A DNA stretch of 64,000 nucleotides from UBA2638 sp046293135 (GTDB lineage Bacteria; Pseudomonadota; Alphaproteobacteria; Micavibrionales; Micavibrionaceae). The DNA lies in contig JBKBPR010000007.1 of assembly GCA_046293135.1 (NCBI GenBank), positions 1 through 64,000 on the forward strand. Direction: 5' to 3'. The translations under genes and the position numbers were made by a program. Positions 36,019 through 45,151 of the stretch are shown in pieces; positions within the stretch are counted from its first letter, which is position 1; the number at the start of each line of letters is the position of its first letter. The notes below the pieces were generated by a model. The model was not told where the DNA came from. It was given only the letters and a program-made list of their open reading frames with translations, and made no database searches.

Positions 36019-37815
36019 CTAAACCAACCCCTTATCAAACTGCTCGGCATCGGGGGAGAGGATCATCTCGTTATGCGCCTTGCCGCTTGGAATCATCGGG
36101 AAGCAGTTTTCCTTCTGGTCGACGCAGACATCAACAATCGTCACACGGTCGGTTTTGAGCATTTCGGCAATCACGCCGTCCAGCTCGTCAGGGGTTTGCG
36201 CCCGTAGCCCGATCCCGCCATAAGCCTCGGCCAGCTTCACAAAGTCGGGCAGGGATTCGGTGTATGAGTTCGAGTAGCGCTCGCCATGCAGCAGCTCTTG
36301 CCACTGCCGCACCATCCCCATCCATTGGTTGTTCAGGATGAAGATTTTCACCGGCAAGCGGTATTGCACGGCGGTGCTCATTTCCTGAATATTCATCAGG
36401 ATCGAGGCTTCGCCCGCCACATCAATCACCAGCGCGTCAGGATGCGCCATTTGCACGCCAATCGCGGCAGGCAGGCCATAGCCCATCGTGCCCAGCCCGC
36501 CGGAGGTCATCCAGCGGTTAGGCTCTTCGAAATGCAGGAATTGCGCCGCCCACATCTGGTGCTGGCCGACTTCGGTGGTGATATAGGTGTCGCGCTTGTC
36601 CTTCTCCGTGAAGTGACGTAAGCGCTCCAGCGCATATTGCGGCTTGATGATCTTGCTGTCATTCTTGTAAGCAAGGCAGTTTTTCGCGCGCCATTGCTCA
36701 ATCTGCGTCCACCAGCGCGCCAGCGCATCCTGATCGAGCTTGTATTTGCGCGCCCGCCAAACCTCCAGCATCGCCCGCAGGGCTTCCTTGGCATCGGCGA
36801 GAATCGGAATATCGATCTGCACATTTTTGTTGATCGAGCTGGCATCAATATCAACATGGATCTTGCTGGAATGCGGCGAGAATTTATCGAGCCTGCCCGT
36901 CACACGGTCATCAAACCGCGCCCCGATATTGATCATCACATCGCAATCATGCATCGCCCAATTGGCCTCGAACGTGCCATGCATCCCCAGCATCCCCAGC
37001 CATTGGCGGTCGGAAGCGGGATAAGCGCCCAGCCCCATCAGGGTTGAGGTAATCGGAATCCCCGTTTCACGCACGAATTCGCGCAAAATCTGTGAGGCCT
37101 CCGTACCGGCATTGATAACGCCGCCGCCCGTATAAAAAACGGGCTTTTTGGCTTGGGCGATCATCGCAACGGCAGCCTCGACCGCATCCATATCGGGCAT
37201 GGTTTTGGGGTTATAGCTGGCCTTGACGTCTTCTCTCATATTCTTGTAAGCGGCCTTGGCGAATTGAATATCTTTCGGAATATCAATCACAACAGGGCCG
37301 GGGCGGCCTGAGCGCGCCACATGGAAGGCTTCGTGAATAATCTCGGCCAGCTGGTTAACGTCCTTGACGAGGTAATTGTGCTTGGTGCAAGGGCGCGTGA
37401 TCCCCGTGGTGTCGGCCTCTTGGAACGCGTCCGTCCCGATCAGAAAGGTCGGAACTTGTCCCGTGATACACACCATCGGGATTGAATCCATCAACGCATC
37501 GGTCAAACCCGTAACGGCATTGGTCGCGCCAGGGCCGGAGGTGACAAGCGCCACGCCGACCTTTCCGGTTGAGCGGGCATAGCCCTCGGCGGCATGGGTA
37601 CAGCCCTGTTCATGGCGGCCTAAAACGTGACGGATGGAATTTTGATGTTTGAAAATTTCATCATAAATCGGTAAGACCGCCCCGCCGGGATAACCGAAAA
37701 TTGTGTCCACGCCCTGATCGATGAGGGCGCGAATAACGATTTCCGCGCCTGTCACTTGTTCAGGGGCTTTGGCGGCAGTTTTCGGGGCTTCTCGTTTGGC
37801 TTCGGCGGTGCTCAT
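36019..37815 (-). CDS. ilvB: Acetolactate synthase large subunit
   Basis: A 598-residue ThDP-dependent enzyme that makes acetolactate or acetohydroxybutyrate, the first common step of Val, Leu and Ile synthesis. Seen: GAEIVIRALIDQGVDTIFGY at the start, GRHEQGCTHAAEGYA with the ThDP Glu, SGPGATNAVTGL, and the ThDP/Mg motif DVAGEASILMNIQE through LNNQWMGMV. ATG 37815 has AAGGA upstream. The usual ilvN small-subunit gene does not follow; the operon ends next to the convergent rhlE. A leader peptide with attenuator precedes it. Confidence 0.95.
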   Translation of the reverse strand: MSTAEAKREAPKTAAKAPEQVTGAEIVIRALIDQGVDTIFGYPGGAVLPIYDEIFKHQNSIRHVLGRHEQGCTHAAEGYARSTGKVGVALVTSGPGATNAVTGLTDALMDSIPMVCITGQVPTFLIGTDAFQEADTTGITRPCTKHNYLVKDVNQLAEIIHEAFHVARSGRPGPVVIDIPKDIQFAKAAYKNMREDVKASYNPKTMPDMDAVEAAVAMIAQAKKPVFYTGGGVINAGTEASQILREFVRETGIPITSTLMGLGAYPASDRQWLGMLGMHGTFEANWAMHDCDVMINIGARFDDRVTGRLDKFSPHSSKIHVDIDASSINKNVQIDIPILADAKEALRAMLEVWRARKYKLDQDALARWWTQIEQWRAKNCLAYKNDSKIIKPQYALERLRHFTEKDKRDTYITTEVGQHQMWAAQFLHFEEPNRWMTSGGLGTMGYGLPAAIGVQMAHPDALVIDVAGEASILMNIQEMSTAVQYRLPVKIFILNNQWMGMVRQWQELLHGERYSNSYTESLPDFVKLAEAYGGIGLRAQTPDELDGVIAEMLKTDRVTIVDVCVDQKENCFPMIPSGKAHNEMILSPDAEQFDKGLV

Positions 37816-37909
37816 GGTCAATAGTCCTTGGTTTGTGTTTTGCTTTTATGTTTCGTGTCGTTTGTTTTGGTCGTTTTTTCAGTCATTTGTTTCAGGCATT
37901 TCAGACATT

Positions 37910-37981
37910 AAAAAACCCCGTCCTTACGGTGCGGGGCGCTTTGCGTTTGGTTTAAGCATGAGCCTAAGGTCGCAGCGCCCC
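37910..37981 (-). promoter_or_regulatory. ilvB transcription attenuator (terminator and antiterminator)
   Basis: On the minus strand a terminator CCCCGCACC-GTAA-GGACGGGG (37936-37916) is followed by TTTTTT (to 37910). Its 5' arm overlaps AGCGCCCC (37940-37933), which is exactly complementary to GGGGCGCT (37981-37974) inside the end of the leader peptide gene. The two pairings exclude each other, the logic of amino-acid attenuation. Confidence 0.82.
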
Positions 37982-38038
37982 TTTATTGAGTACCACGAGT
38001 AGTCCTAGGATTTTGTTAATGCCGTTTGCTTTATTCAT
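37964..38038 (-). CDS. ilvB leader peptide
   Basis: A 24-codon frame starting ATG 38038 (AAGAG upstream) and ending TAG 37964. It contains the run ILGLLVVL, encoded ATC CTA GGA CTA CTC GTG GTA CTC, so ribosome stalling for charged Leu, Val or Ile tRNA would lie just before the antiterminator arm. Two Leu codons are CTA, likely rare here. Attenuation of ilvBN has been described in Caulobacter, an alphaproteobacterium. Confidence 0.82.
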   Translation of the reverse strand: MNKANGINKILGLLVVLNKGALRP

Positions 38039-38442
38039 AAACTCTTGTTTACCGTATGTTTTGTGCATCCGCAACAAATTTGTCTTATTTGAATTCAAAA
38101 ATTTTTTAATCTTACAAAAAGAAATAACGCGTCCGGGATGAAGCCGCTTTTCATGATTGGAGAGATATTGCTCGGCTTCTCCGCGGTTCGCGTTTTCTTT
38201 TTTCTGGAAGCGGGTCCGGATTTTTTCCTTTTGCCGCTTCGATACACCCAATTTACTTTCGTTTGTTACCCGTACCTTTGTCTGGCCGGACCTTTTTCGA
38301 AACATTGCTGTCTCTTTATGATTTTATTAAGCAACAAAATGACGTTTGAGTCAACACAAAAGAAACAAAAAAATCAATTAATCGTACAAAAAGAAATAAT
38401 ATTTCAATATAGGTGGTGAAACCGAGGGTTTTCAGGGGGTTC
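38039..38442. other. Intergenic region upstream of the ilvB leader
   Basis: About 400 bases holding the presumed ilvB promoter. A longer frame continues upstream from the leader peptide (to 38305) and is rich in Lys/Arg, but it has no good ribosome binding site and is probably chance. No other feature recognised. Confidence 0.4.
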
Positions 38443-39018
38443 TTATGGCTGTGAGAGTCCGTGAGCGTGGCTTACAGGTGAATTATTGGATAGAACGGTT
38501 AAGAGATAAGGCCAGGCTTCCCGTCTTTCCGTCAGTTTTTGGGCAACAATATTTGTTAATTTATCCATCAATAGATTTGTTTTTGTAATGGAAAAGCCAT
38601 GATTCTTGAGCGCATAGGACGGGACGGTTAAAACAATCGGCGGGCCATAGGGAAAGGCCATAACGCTGTAAGCGGCCAAATAAAAATTCTCGCTCAAGGT
38701 TATCACGCCGATATCGGGCATTTCGCGTGGAAGGTCTAATTCCTGATAGGCTTCGTGGAAAACATCCAAAAAGATTTTGATGGTTGAGTTGCTAAAGCCT
38801 AGCCAGCGCAAATCTTCAACGGCGGCCTCAACGGAGAGCAGTGCCGCCATTTCATCATGGCTTAAATCTTCGAAAGCGCGATTCTGGCTGTAATTTTCAC
38901 AGATATAATCATAAGTCGGCAGGTCTGTGATCTGATTCGGGTCGCGCACCAATATTTTGGCAACGTCCATAGCGCTATAGGCGTAGTAATCTGATTGGTT
39001 AAACTCTCTGCTCATCAT
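38443..39018 (-). CDS. Hypothetical cytoplasmic protein
   Basis: A 191-residue protein starting at the ATG with AAGAGA upstream (a second ATG follows directly). It is acidic and helical at first (SAMDVAKILVRDPNQITDLP; LSHDEMAALLSVEAAVEDL) and has no signal peptide or membrane helix that I would trust. Followed by the ilvB leader region in the same direction. No family recognised. Function unknown. Confidence 0.6.
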   Translation of the reverse strand: MMSREFNQSDYYAYSAMDVAKILVRDPNQITDLPTYDYICENYSQNRAFEDLSHDEMAALLSVEAAVEDLRWLGFSNSTIKIFLDVFHEAYQELDLPREMPDIGVITLSENFYLAAYSVMAFPYGPPIVLTVPSYALKNHGFSITKTNLLMDKLTNIVAQKLTERREAWPYLLTVLSNNSPVSHAHGLSQP

Positions 39019-39063
39019 TTTTTCTCTTGAGCCTATATACAGAATAACGGCTGCCAAAGGCAA

Positions 39064-39941
39064 GAAAGAATCGGGGGGAGGGTGCGGTTTCGTTCAGATA
39101 CCCTTGACAATATAGGAATTAAATCATATGATTGTCTTGATTAAGGGGCGAATTGTGCCTCGTATAATGTCATTCCGCTGTTGTTCACTCTCTCGTCATC
39201 CCGAGCGTAGCCGAGGGATATTAGGAGTTTGTTTCAAGATTCCTCCACTCATAGCTATGCCATTCGGTCGGAATGACAAAATGCGGCCTGTCATCCCCGC
39301 GGCTCTGCATAGCAGAGCTTAAACGACGGGGATCTGGAAAAAACTATAGCGACATAATATCCGGATGCCCGCACAAGGCGGGCATGACGGTTGGTATTAA
39401 TTTTAACCACAGAGATGAAGGAGTTTTAAAAAGAGAATACGGAGATTTTTTGTTTAGAGAAAACTCTGTGAACTCTTATAACTCTGTGCCTCTGTGGTAA
39501 AGCAATAAGATCCCTCGACTTCGCTCGGGATGACATACAGGGGCATAAATCCTTGGTGTCTTCGTGTCTTGGTGGTTCAAAAACAACAAAAGGAATAGCA
39601 AATGCAACAGGTTACCCTTTCTTCAAAGCGCCAGCCATCGCTATGGTTGCCTTTATCTGTACTTTTGCCACCACCTTTATCTCGATTTCGTGCCTTTCCC
39701 CCACTCTTACCATCACTCTTCACTCTTCACTCTCACTTCCTCTTTTGCCACGCCTTCCCTGATATTGCATTATGTAAAATATATACGGATTAGCCAAAAA
39801 CAAGTGGGGCGAGCGGGGCGAGTGGGGCGAGTGGGGCGAAGTGACCGTAACTTAATGAAATATATTATAAACCTTTCGCCCCACTTTAAGTGCGAGAGTG
39901 GGGCGAGTGGGGCGAAACGCCCCAGTTTCGAAAACCTTATT
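39064..39941. repeat. Repeat-rich intergenic region before miaA end
   Basis: No convincing gene in about 880 bases. It holds an inverted pair of a 25-bp repeat (GTCATCCCGAGCG then TAGCCGAGGGAT at 39195-39219, and its near complement at 39510-39534), hairpins GCTCTGC-ATA-GCAGAGC (about 39302-39320) and ATGCCCGC-N5-GCGGGCAT (39365-39385), and an ACCACAGAG (39406) / CTCTGTGGT (39490) inverted pair. Such units are typical of dispersed palindromic repeats of bacterial genomes. The ORFs in it are chance. Confidence 0.75.
39803..39927. repeat. 9-bp tandem repeats AGTGGGGCG with inverted copies
   Basis: Four consecutive 9-mers (39803-39838, one with C for T) and two more at about 39897-39914, with inverted copies CGCCCCACT between and after them. 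TGGGGCG-AAA-CGCCCCA-like hairpins result. It lies directly beyond the miaA stop and may help end its transcript. Confidence 0.7.
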
Positions 39942-40826
39942 TTATATCTGATTGCGGAACCATGTTGTCTGGCGTTTGGCGTAGCGCCGCGTTTCCCCTT
40001 GCGCCAGCGTGATCGCCTCTTCACGGCTTATCGCCCCGTTCAGATAGGCCTCTAATTGCCTGAAGCCCAGCGCCTTGGTCAGCGGAACGCCGTCCTTTAC
40101 CGCGCCATCCTTGATTTTTTGGCTGAAGGCCGCGACCTCCTCCAGAGCGCCGCGCTGAAGCATGGCCTCAAAGCGTTGGTTACAGCGCTCATAGAGCGTG
40201 TTGCGCTCGGGCAAAATCACCTCGATCTCAAAATTCCAATTGGGGGGCGGGGCGGCGCGATCCAGTTTTTGCCACTCGGCCAGCGATTTTCCCGTAGCCT
40301 CCAGAACCTCCATCGCACGGATAATGCGCGCCTTGTGATTAACATGAAACCGCGCAGCCATTACAGGATCGCGGGTTTCGAGCTCCTGATAAAACGCCTC
40401 AGCGCCCAAGGCTTCATAACGCGCGACAACGGCGTTGCGGATTGCGGGCGGCACATCGGGCATCGGCGATAAACCGTCGGTCAGCGCGCGGATATATAGC
40501 CCCGTCCCGCCGCAAATGATTGGCGTTTGCCCGTTCTCAAGCGTTTTGGCAATCAGCGGCATGGCAAGCTCACACCAGTTTCCGGCGCTACACACATCAT
40601 TCGGATGCAAATGGCTGTAGAGCAGATGCGGCGCGGCTTTGAGGTCATCATCCTCGGGCTGCGCGGTCAGGGTATGCAGCCCGTCATAAATCTGCAGCGA
40701 ATCGCAATTGATGATAACGCCATCGCGTTCCAGCGCCAGTTCCAGCGCTCTGGAGGATTTTCCGCTCGCGGTCGGGCCAGCAACAATATGGATCGTATGT
40801 CTCTGACTGGCGGCGCTTTTGCTCAC
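39942..40826 (-). CDS. miaA: tRNA dimethylallyltransferase MiaA
   Basis: A 294-residue enzyme adding a dimethylallyl group to A37 of tRNAs that read UNN codons. P-loop GPTASGKS near residue 18, the DSLQIYDGL motif, and the ICGGTGLYIRAL and late RRYAKRQTTWFRNQ blocks are characteristic. Length is standard. It lies upstream of nothing on its strand but the repeat block; degP precedes it 24 bases away and may be co-transcribed. Confidence 0.95.
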   Translation of the reverse strand: MSKSAASQRHTIHIVAGPTASGKSSRALELALERDGVIINCDSLQIYDGLHTLTAQPEDDDLKAAPHLLYSHLHPNDVCSAGNWCELAMPLIAKTLENGQTPIICGGTGLYIRALTDGLSPMPDVPPAIRNAVVARYEALGAEAFYQELETRDPVMAARFHVNHKARIIRAMEVLEATGKSLAEWQKLDRAAPPPNWNFEIEVILPERNTLYERCNQRFEAMLQRGALEEVAAFSQKIKDGAVKDGVPLTKALGFRQLEAYLNGAISREEAITLAQGETRRYAKRQTTWFRNQI

Positions 40827-40850
40827 GGGATTATTACAGCGCTTAAGAGC

Positions 40851-42398
40851 TTAAGACAAGCGCAGCGCCACAAAGCGGATATCGCCCGTGCGGTTGACCA
40901 GCAGCAAGACAGAGCTGCGCCCTGCGGCTTTGGCGGCCTCGATGATGTCAATCACATCTTGCGGCGCGCGGACATTTTGCTGGTTGACCTCAACAATGAC
41001 ATCGCCCGCCACCAGGCCTTTCAAGCCGGCCTCGGAACCCGCCGTCACATCGCCAACCAATACGCCTTCGACATTATCGGGAATACCGAAATCCTCGCGC
41101 TCCTTTTGGGTGAGGGAGGTAATCCCCAGCCCCAAATCGGCAAGCTGGCGCAGATCAGCCTTGGAGGTGTCGGTTTCCTTCAGCAGGCCTTCTTCCTCGG
41201 CAACCTCAAGCTCACCAACCGTGACCTTGGTTGTGTGCTCAACGCCCTCGCGCCAGTAGATCAGCTCGGTCGGTTCACCGATGGTGGTTTCCGCGACAAT
41301 ACGGGGGAGGGAGCGCATCGAATTGATCTCCTGCCCGTTAAAGCGCAGGATAATATCACCATGCTGTAACCCTGCGGCTTCGGCGGGGCCTCCTGCAGTG
41401 ATGCTAGCGACAAGCGCGCCTTTTTCCATCGGTAAATCAAGGCTTTCAGCAATTTCAGGCGTAACGGTTTGGATACGAACGCCCAGCCAGCCGCGGCGCG
41501 TGCGGCCATATTTGATGATCTGGTCGATCACAGGCTTGGCAAGATCGGAGGGAATCGCAAAGCCAATCCCGACAGAACCGCCCGTGGGGCTGAAAATCGC
41601 GGTATTGATTCCGATAACCTCACCGTTCAGATTGAACATCGGCCCGCCCGAATTTCCGCGGTTGATCGAGGCATCGGTCTGCAAATAATCATCATAAGGC
41701 CCTGTATTGATATCGCGCTGGCGGGCGGAGATAATACCCGCCGTGACCGTACCGCCCAGCCCGAACGGATTACCGATCGCCAGCACCCAATCGCCGACAC
41801 GCAAATGTTCGCTGCGCCCGAAACTCACGGTTTTCAAATCGGCCTTGGTCGGGTCAACCTTCAGCACGGCAATATCGGTTTTCTCATCCACGCCGATAAT
41901 TTCAGCATCAATCGTGCTGTCATCATGCAGCGTAATTTTCACGGACTCAGAATCACGGATAACGTGATTATTGGTCACAACATAGCCATTCTCGGCATCA
42001 ATAATAAAGCCCGAACCCAGCGAGGATTGCGGCATAGCGTCCAAGCCGCGCCCGCGTTTATCCATGAATTCCTCAAAGAAATCCCGAAACGGCGAGCCTT
42101 CGGGGAATTGCTCCATCGGCGGGAAATCCCGCGCGTCGCTAACCTTTTGTGTGGTGGAAATATTGACAACCGCAGGGATAAGCTTGTCGACGAGATCGGC
42201 AAAGCTGGCGGGTGGGCGCTCTTGGGCATCACCAAACACATGGCGCGCCGCCTCGGTTTGATTGTCCTGATTGTTCTCATTGTCTTGCGCTTGGGCGGTG
42301 CTGATAAAATGTTGTGGGGCGCTATACACACCGCCGATCAGCAATGCAAACAGTGCAACAAAGCTCCAGATACGCGCAGATTTATTCGTCATTGTCAT
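40851..42398 (-). CDS. degP: Periplasmic serine protease DegP/HtrA (Do-like)
   Basis: A 515-residue secreted protease-chaperone. A signal peptide ends near AQAQD. The catalytic triad is visible: His in VTNNHVI, Asp in EKTDIAVLKVD, Ser in INRGNSGGPMFN. Two PDZ domains follow (GDIILRFNGQEI and GDVIVEVNQQNV). ATG 42398 has AAGGTGG upstream and gives a proper signal peptide. It degrades or refolds misfolded envelope proteins. Its place beside hflC/hflK is usual in alphaproteobacteria. Confidence 0.95.
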   Translation of the reverse strand: MTMTNKSARIWSFVALFALLIGGVYSAPQHFISTAQAQDNENNQDNQTEAARHVFGDAQERPPASFADLVDKLIPAVVNISTTQKVSDARDFPPMEQFPEGSPFRDFFEEFMDKRGRGLDAMPQSSLGSGFIIDAENGYVVTNNHVIRDSESVKITLHDDSTIDAEIIGVDEKTDIAVLKVDPTKADLKTVSFGRSEHLRVGDWVLAIGNPFGLGGTVTAGIISARQRDINTGPYDDYLQTDASINRGNSGGPMFNLNGEVIGINTAIFSPTGGSVGIGFAIPSDLAKPVIDQIIKYGRTRRGWLGVRIQTVTPEIAESLDLPMEKGALVASITAGGPAEAAGLQHGDIILRFNGQEINSMRSLPRIVAETTIGEPTELIYWREGVEHTTKVTVGELEVAEEEGLLKETDTSKADLRQLADLGLGITSLTQKEREDFGIPDNVEGVLVGDVTAGSEAGLKGLVAGDVIVEVNQQNVRAPQDVIDIIEAAKAAGRSSVLLLVNRTGDIRFVALRLS

Positions 42399-42546
42399 GG
42401 TTCCACCTTGATGTCTGTTGTGTTTAAGACGCTCTAATTTTGCGTCAGCCAATTAAAATAGAAACACTAAAATAAGGCCAACTGGCTCAAGGGTCAACCA
42501 TACGAATTTTATGTGCCGCACGGTTTTTAAAGCGGGCGTTGAGCGC

Positions 42547-42750
42547 TTAGAACAACAATTGCCCCAAGCTGACGAGTGCAAAGCCGATAATAACCATGGC
42601 GATGCCGAAATTGCGTAAGGTTGCGGGCGGCAGGCTTAACGCGCTCATCATCATTTTGCGCATCATATCGGGGAACAGCGCATAAAGCAGGCCTTCAATC
42701 ACGAAGATCAGCGCAATTGCGGTGAAAATATATAGGCCGAAACTCTCCAT
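42547..42750 (-). CDS. DUF2065 small membrane protein
   Basis: A 67-residue protein with two membrane segments (YIFTAIALIFVIEGLLYALF and NFGIAMVIIGFALVSLGQL) joined by PDMMRKMM. Short proteins of the DUF2065 family typically sit between hflC and degP. ATG 42750 has AGGGCG upstream. Function unknown. Confidence 0.85.
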   Translation of the reverse strand: MESFGLYIFTAIALIFVIEGLLYALFPDMMRKMMMSALSLPPATLRNFGIAMVIIGFALVSLGQLLF

Positions 42751-42807
42751 CACGCGCCCTGCATTGCCTTGTTATAACGCTTATAAGGCTATGAGCCTTT
42801 TAGCCTC

Positions 42808-43734
42808 TTAGCGCTTACGCTCTTGGAAATAGCGGAAAAAATCGCTATTGGGCGATAAAATCAAGCGCGTATCAGGCGTGGCCAGCGTGTTTTTATAGGC
42901 TTCCATAGAGCGGAAAAACGCGTAGAACTCGGCATCCTTGTTAAAGGCATCAGCGTAGATTTTAATCGCTTCATTGTCGCCCTGACCGCGCATAATCTGT
43001 GCTTCACGCTCGGCTTCGGCAATAATAATCGTACGCTCTTTTTCGGCTGTTGAGCGAATTTCCAGCGCTCGCTCTTCCCCTTTTGCGCGTGTTTCCGTAG
43101 CGCGTTCCTTCAGCTCCGAAATCATACGGCGCACGGTTGAGGTGCGCAGATCAGCGGTAAGATCGGCGCGGACAATTCGCACATCAACCAGCTCAATCCC
43201 AAGCTGGTCTTGTTTGATGACGTTATTCACGCGGGCACGGATATCATTCATCACCGCTGTCCGCTCTTGCGAAAGCAAGCGCCGCAGCGTGGTTCGACCC
43301 AAAACTGTCCGTGTCGCATCGTTCAGGATATTCTCCAAGCGCGAATTGGCATTGGTTGTTGTGCGCAGGGTTTTGAAGAATTGCAGCGGATCAACAATTT
43401 TATATCGCGCGAATGTGTCAACGATGATCGGCTCTCCGCTTGATCCGCCCAAAAAAACATCGCTTTCCTCTAAAAGCTCACGCGATTCGCGGTCACTGGA
43501 GATAACAACCTGCTCTGTCGGCGGATCAACGGACAAGATGCGCTTGTCGAAATATTGCACATTTTGAATGACGGGGATTTTGAAATGCAGCCCCGGCCCG
43601 CGGACTTCGCCGATCGGTTGACCAAGTTGCAGCACGATGGCTTGCTGGCGCTGGTCAACGGTGAAGATTGACATTGAAAGCGCCAATAATCCGGCCGCTG
43701 CGGCGAAAAGTACAATAATGAGTGCCTTATTCAT
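42808..43734 (-). CDS. hflC: HflC, modulator of FtsH protease
   Basis: A 308-residue SPFH/prohibitin-domain protein with one N-terminal membrane anchor (ALIIVLFAAAAGLLALSMSI). VDQRQQAIVLQLGQP opens the SPFH domain; the coiled-coil region includes AEAEREAQIMRGQGDNEAI. With HflK it forms a large periplasm-side cage around FtsH in the inner membrane. It follows hflK by 41 bases in the same transcript. Confidence 0.95.
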   Translation of the reverse strand: MNKALIIVLFAAAAGLLALSMSIFTVDQRQQAIVLQLGQPIGEVRGPGLHFKIPVIQNVQYFDKRILSVDPPTEQVVISSDRESRELLEESDVFLGGSSGEPIIVDTFARYKIVDPLQFFKTLRTTTNANSRLENILNDATRTVLGRTTLRRLLSQERTAVMNDIRARVNNVIKQDQLGIELVDVRIVRADLTADLRTSTVRRMISELKERATETRAKGEERALEIRSTAEKERTIIIAEAEREAQIMRGQGDNEAIKIYADAFNKDAEFYAFFRSMEAYKNTLATPDTRLILSPNSDFFRYFQERKR

Positions 43735-43775
43735 GTTCGTTACCTGCTATTTCTTTTCTCTTTTGGTCGTGTCTG

Positions 43776-44987
43776 TTATTGCATGGAGCGCTGGACGCCG
43801 CTTTGAGCGCGTTCAGGCTGCTGTCTTGTTTCTTGCCCTGCTGCCGGAGCAATCTGGTTGGCGCGGCGGGGAGCCGAAGCCGCTCCGCCCGCAAGCTCGT
43901 TGAGAGGCAGATACGGCACTACGCCGTTACCGCCCTGATCATCCATAATGATCTTCGAAGCGTTGCTCAGCACCTCTTCCATGGCCTCAATATACATACG
44001 CTCCTTGGTGACGTCCTTGCCCTGAAGATAGGCTTCGTAAACCGAGCGAAAACGATCGCTATCCCCTGTTGAGCGGGCGATTGTCGATTGTTTATAGGCT
44101 TCGGCTTCCTGAAGAATCTGGATGGCCATACCGCGTGCGCGGGGAATAATGTCTTCCCTGTAGGCGCCGGCGCGGTTTTGCACGTCCTCGGCATCCTGCT
44201 TGGCGGATTGCACGTCTTGGAAAGCGTCCTGCACATCAGGGTGAACTTCGGAGCGTTCTATCAGGACCTGCGTGATATTCACGCCGGAATTATATTCATC
44301 CAGATTTTGCTGAATGATCGAGCGGGCGCGGCTGGCGACCTCTTCACGGTCGCGGGTGATGATCGGGAACATATTGGTTTGGCCGACAACTTCACGAATG
44401 GCGCTCTCGGCAACCTTTTTGATCGTGCTTTCCTGATCCTTGATATTAAAGATGAAATCTTCGGATGATTTGATATTCCACTGGATAACAAGGAACAGAT
44501 CAACGATGTTCCGATCCGCGGTCAGCATCAGGCTTTCCTCAGGGATACTGCGGCGAGCGGCGTTTCCATCCCGTGTCAACGCATCGACAAAGCCGATATT
44601 GAGGCGTCTGATCTCGGCATTGTTAACTATCGTCGCTGTTTCAATCGGCGCGGGCAGGTGATAGCCCAAGCCCGGCTCGGTTTTTGTATCGACCCATTGC
44701 CCGAAACGCTGGATCACCGCGTTCTCACCAGGATTAACGACATAAAGACCGCTGGAAAGCCAAAGCAGCAAAATTGCGCCCAAAACGCCGAAAAGCGCCA
44801 TTCCGCCTTTGAAATTATTAGGGAGCATATTTTTGAAATTGTCTTGCGCCTTGCGCAGCATTTCATCCAGATCCGGCGGCTCAGAACCGCCGCCGCCAGC
44901 ACCATTATTCGGCTTGCGTCCCGAATCGTTGCTGCTCGCCTTGCCCCAAGGATTGCCTTTATTTCCTGATTTATCGTCCCAAGCCAT
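43776..44987 (-). CDS. hflK: HflK, modulator of FtsH protease
   Basis: A 403-residue SPFH protein. The start ATG 44987 (AGAGA upstream) gives the usual MAWDDKSGNKGNPWG Gly/Asn-rich head; a membrane segment follows (ALFGVLGAILLLWLSSGLYV) and the SPFH domain begins at VNPGENAVIQRFGQW. A Gln/Pro/Arg-rich tail ends the protein. It pairs with HflC around FtsH. Confidence 0.95.
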   Translation of the reverse strand: MAWDDKSGNKGNPWGKASSNDSGRKPNNGAGGGGSEPPDLDEMLRKAQDNFKNMLPNNFKGGMALFGVLGAILLLWLSSGLYVVNPGENAVIQRFGQWVDTKTEPGLGYHLPAPIETATIVNNAEIRRLNIGFVDALTRDGNAARRSIPEESLMLTADRNIVDLFLVIQWNIKSSEDFIFNIKDQESTIKKVAESAIREVVGQTNMFPIITRDREEVASRARSIIQQNLDEYNSGVNITQVLIERSEVHPDVQDAFQDVQSAKQDAEDVQNRAGAYREDIIPRARGMAIQILQEAEAYKQSTIARSTGDSDRFRSVYEAYLQGKDVTKERMYIEAMEEVLSNASKIIMDDQGGNGVVPYLPLNELAGGAASAPRRANQIAPAAGQETRQQPERAQSGVQRSMQ

Positions 44988-45151
44988 GTAAAATCTCTCA
45001 AGCTTCCGTGTTTGTATTTTATTTGCAATTTTGAGCCATAAGAATATTCTTTTTGAAACAGAAAGCAACCGTTTCCGGTTTTTTTCGGATGAAATTTTTG
45101 AGCGCATGAAAAAGCGAGTTTTTAAGCGACATTATTTATAAGTGAGATTGT

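Noticed and set aside
37964..38305. 113-codon frame containing the ilv leader peptide
   Set aside because: Upstream part lacks a ribosome site and is low-complexity; the last 24 codons alone form the leader peptide.
39803..39914. CRISPR-like array
   Set aside because: 9-bp units without spacers; a simple tandem repeat. No cas genes in the window.
39564..40055. 163-codon frame in the repeat block
   Set aside because: Runs through tandem repeats and into miaA on the other strand; no start signal or family.
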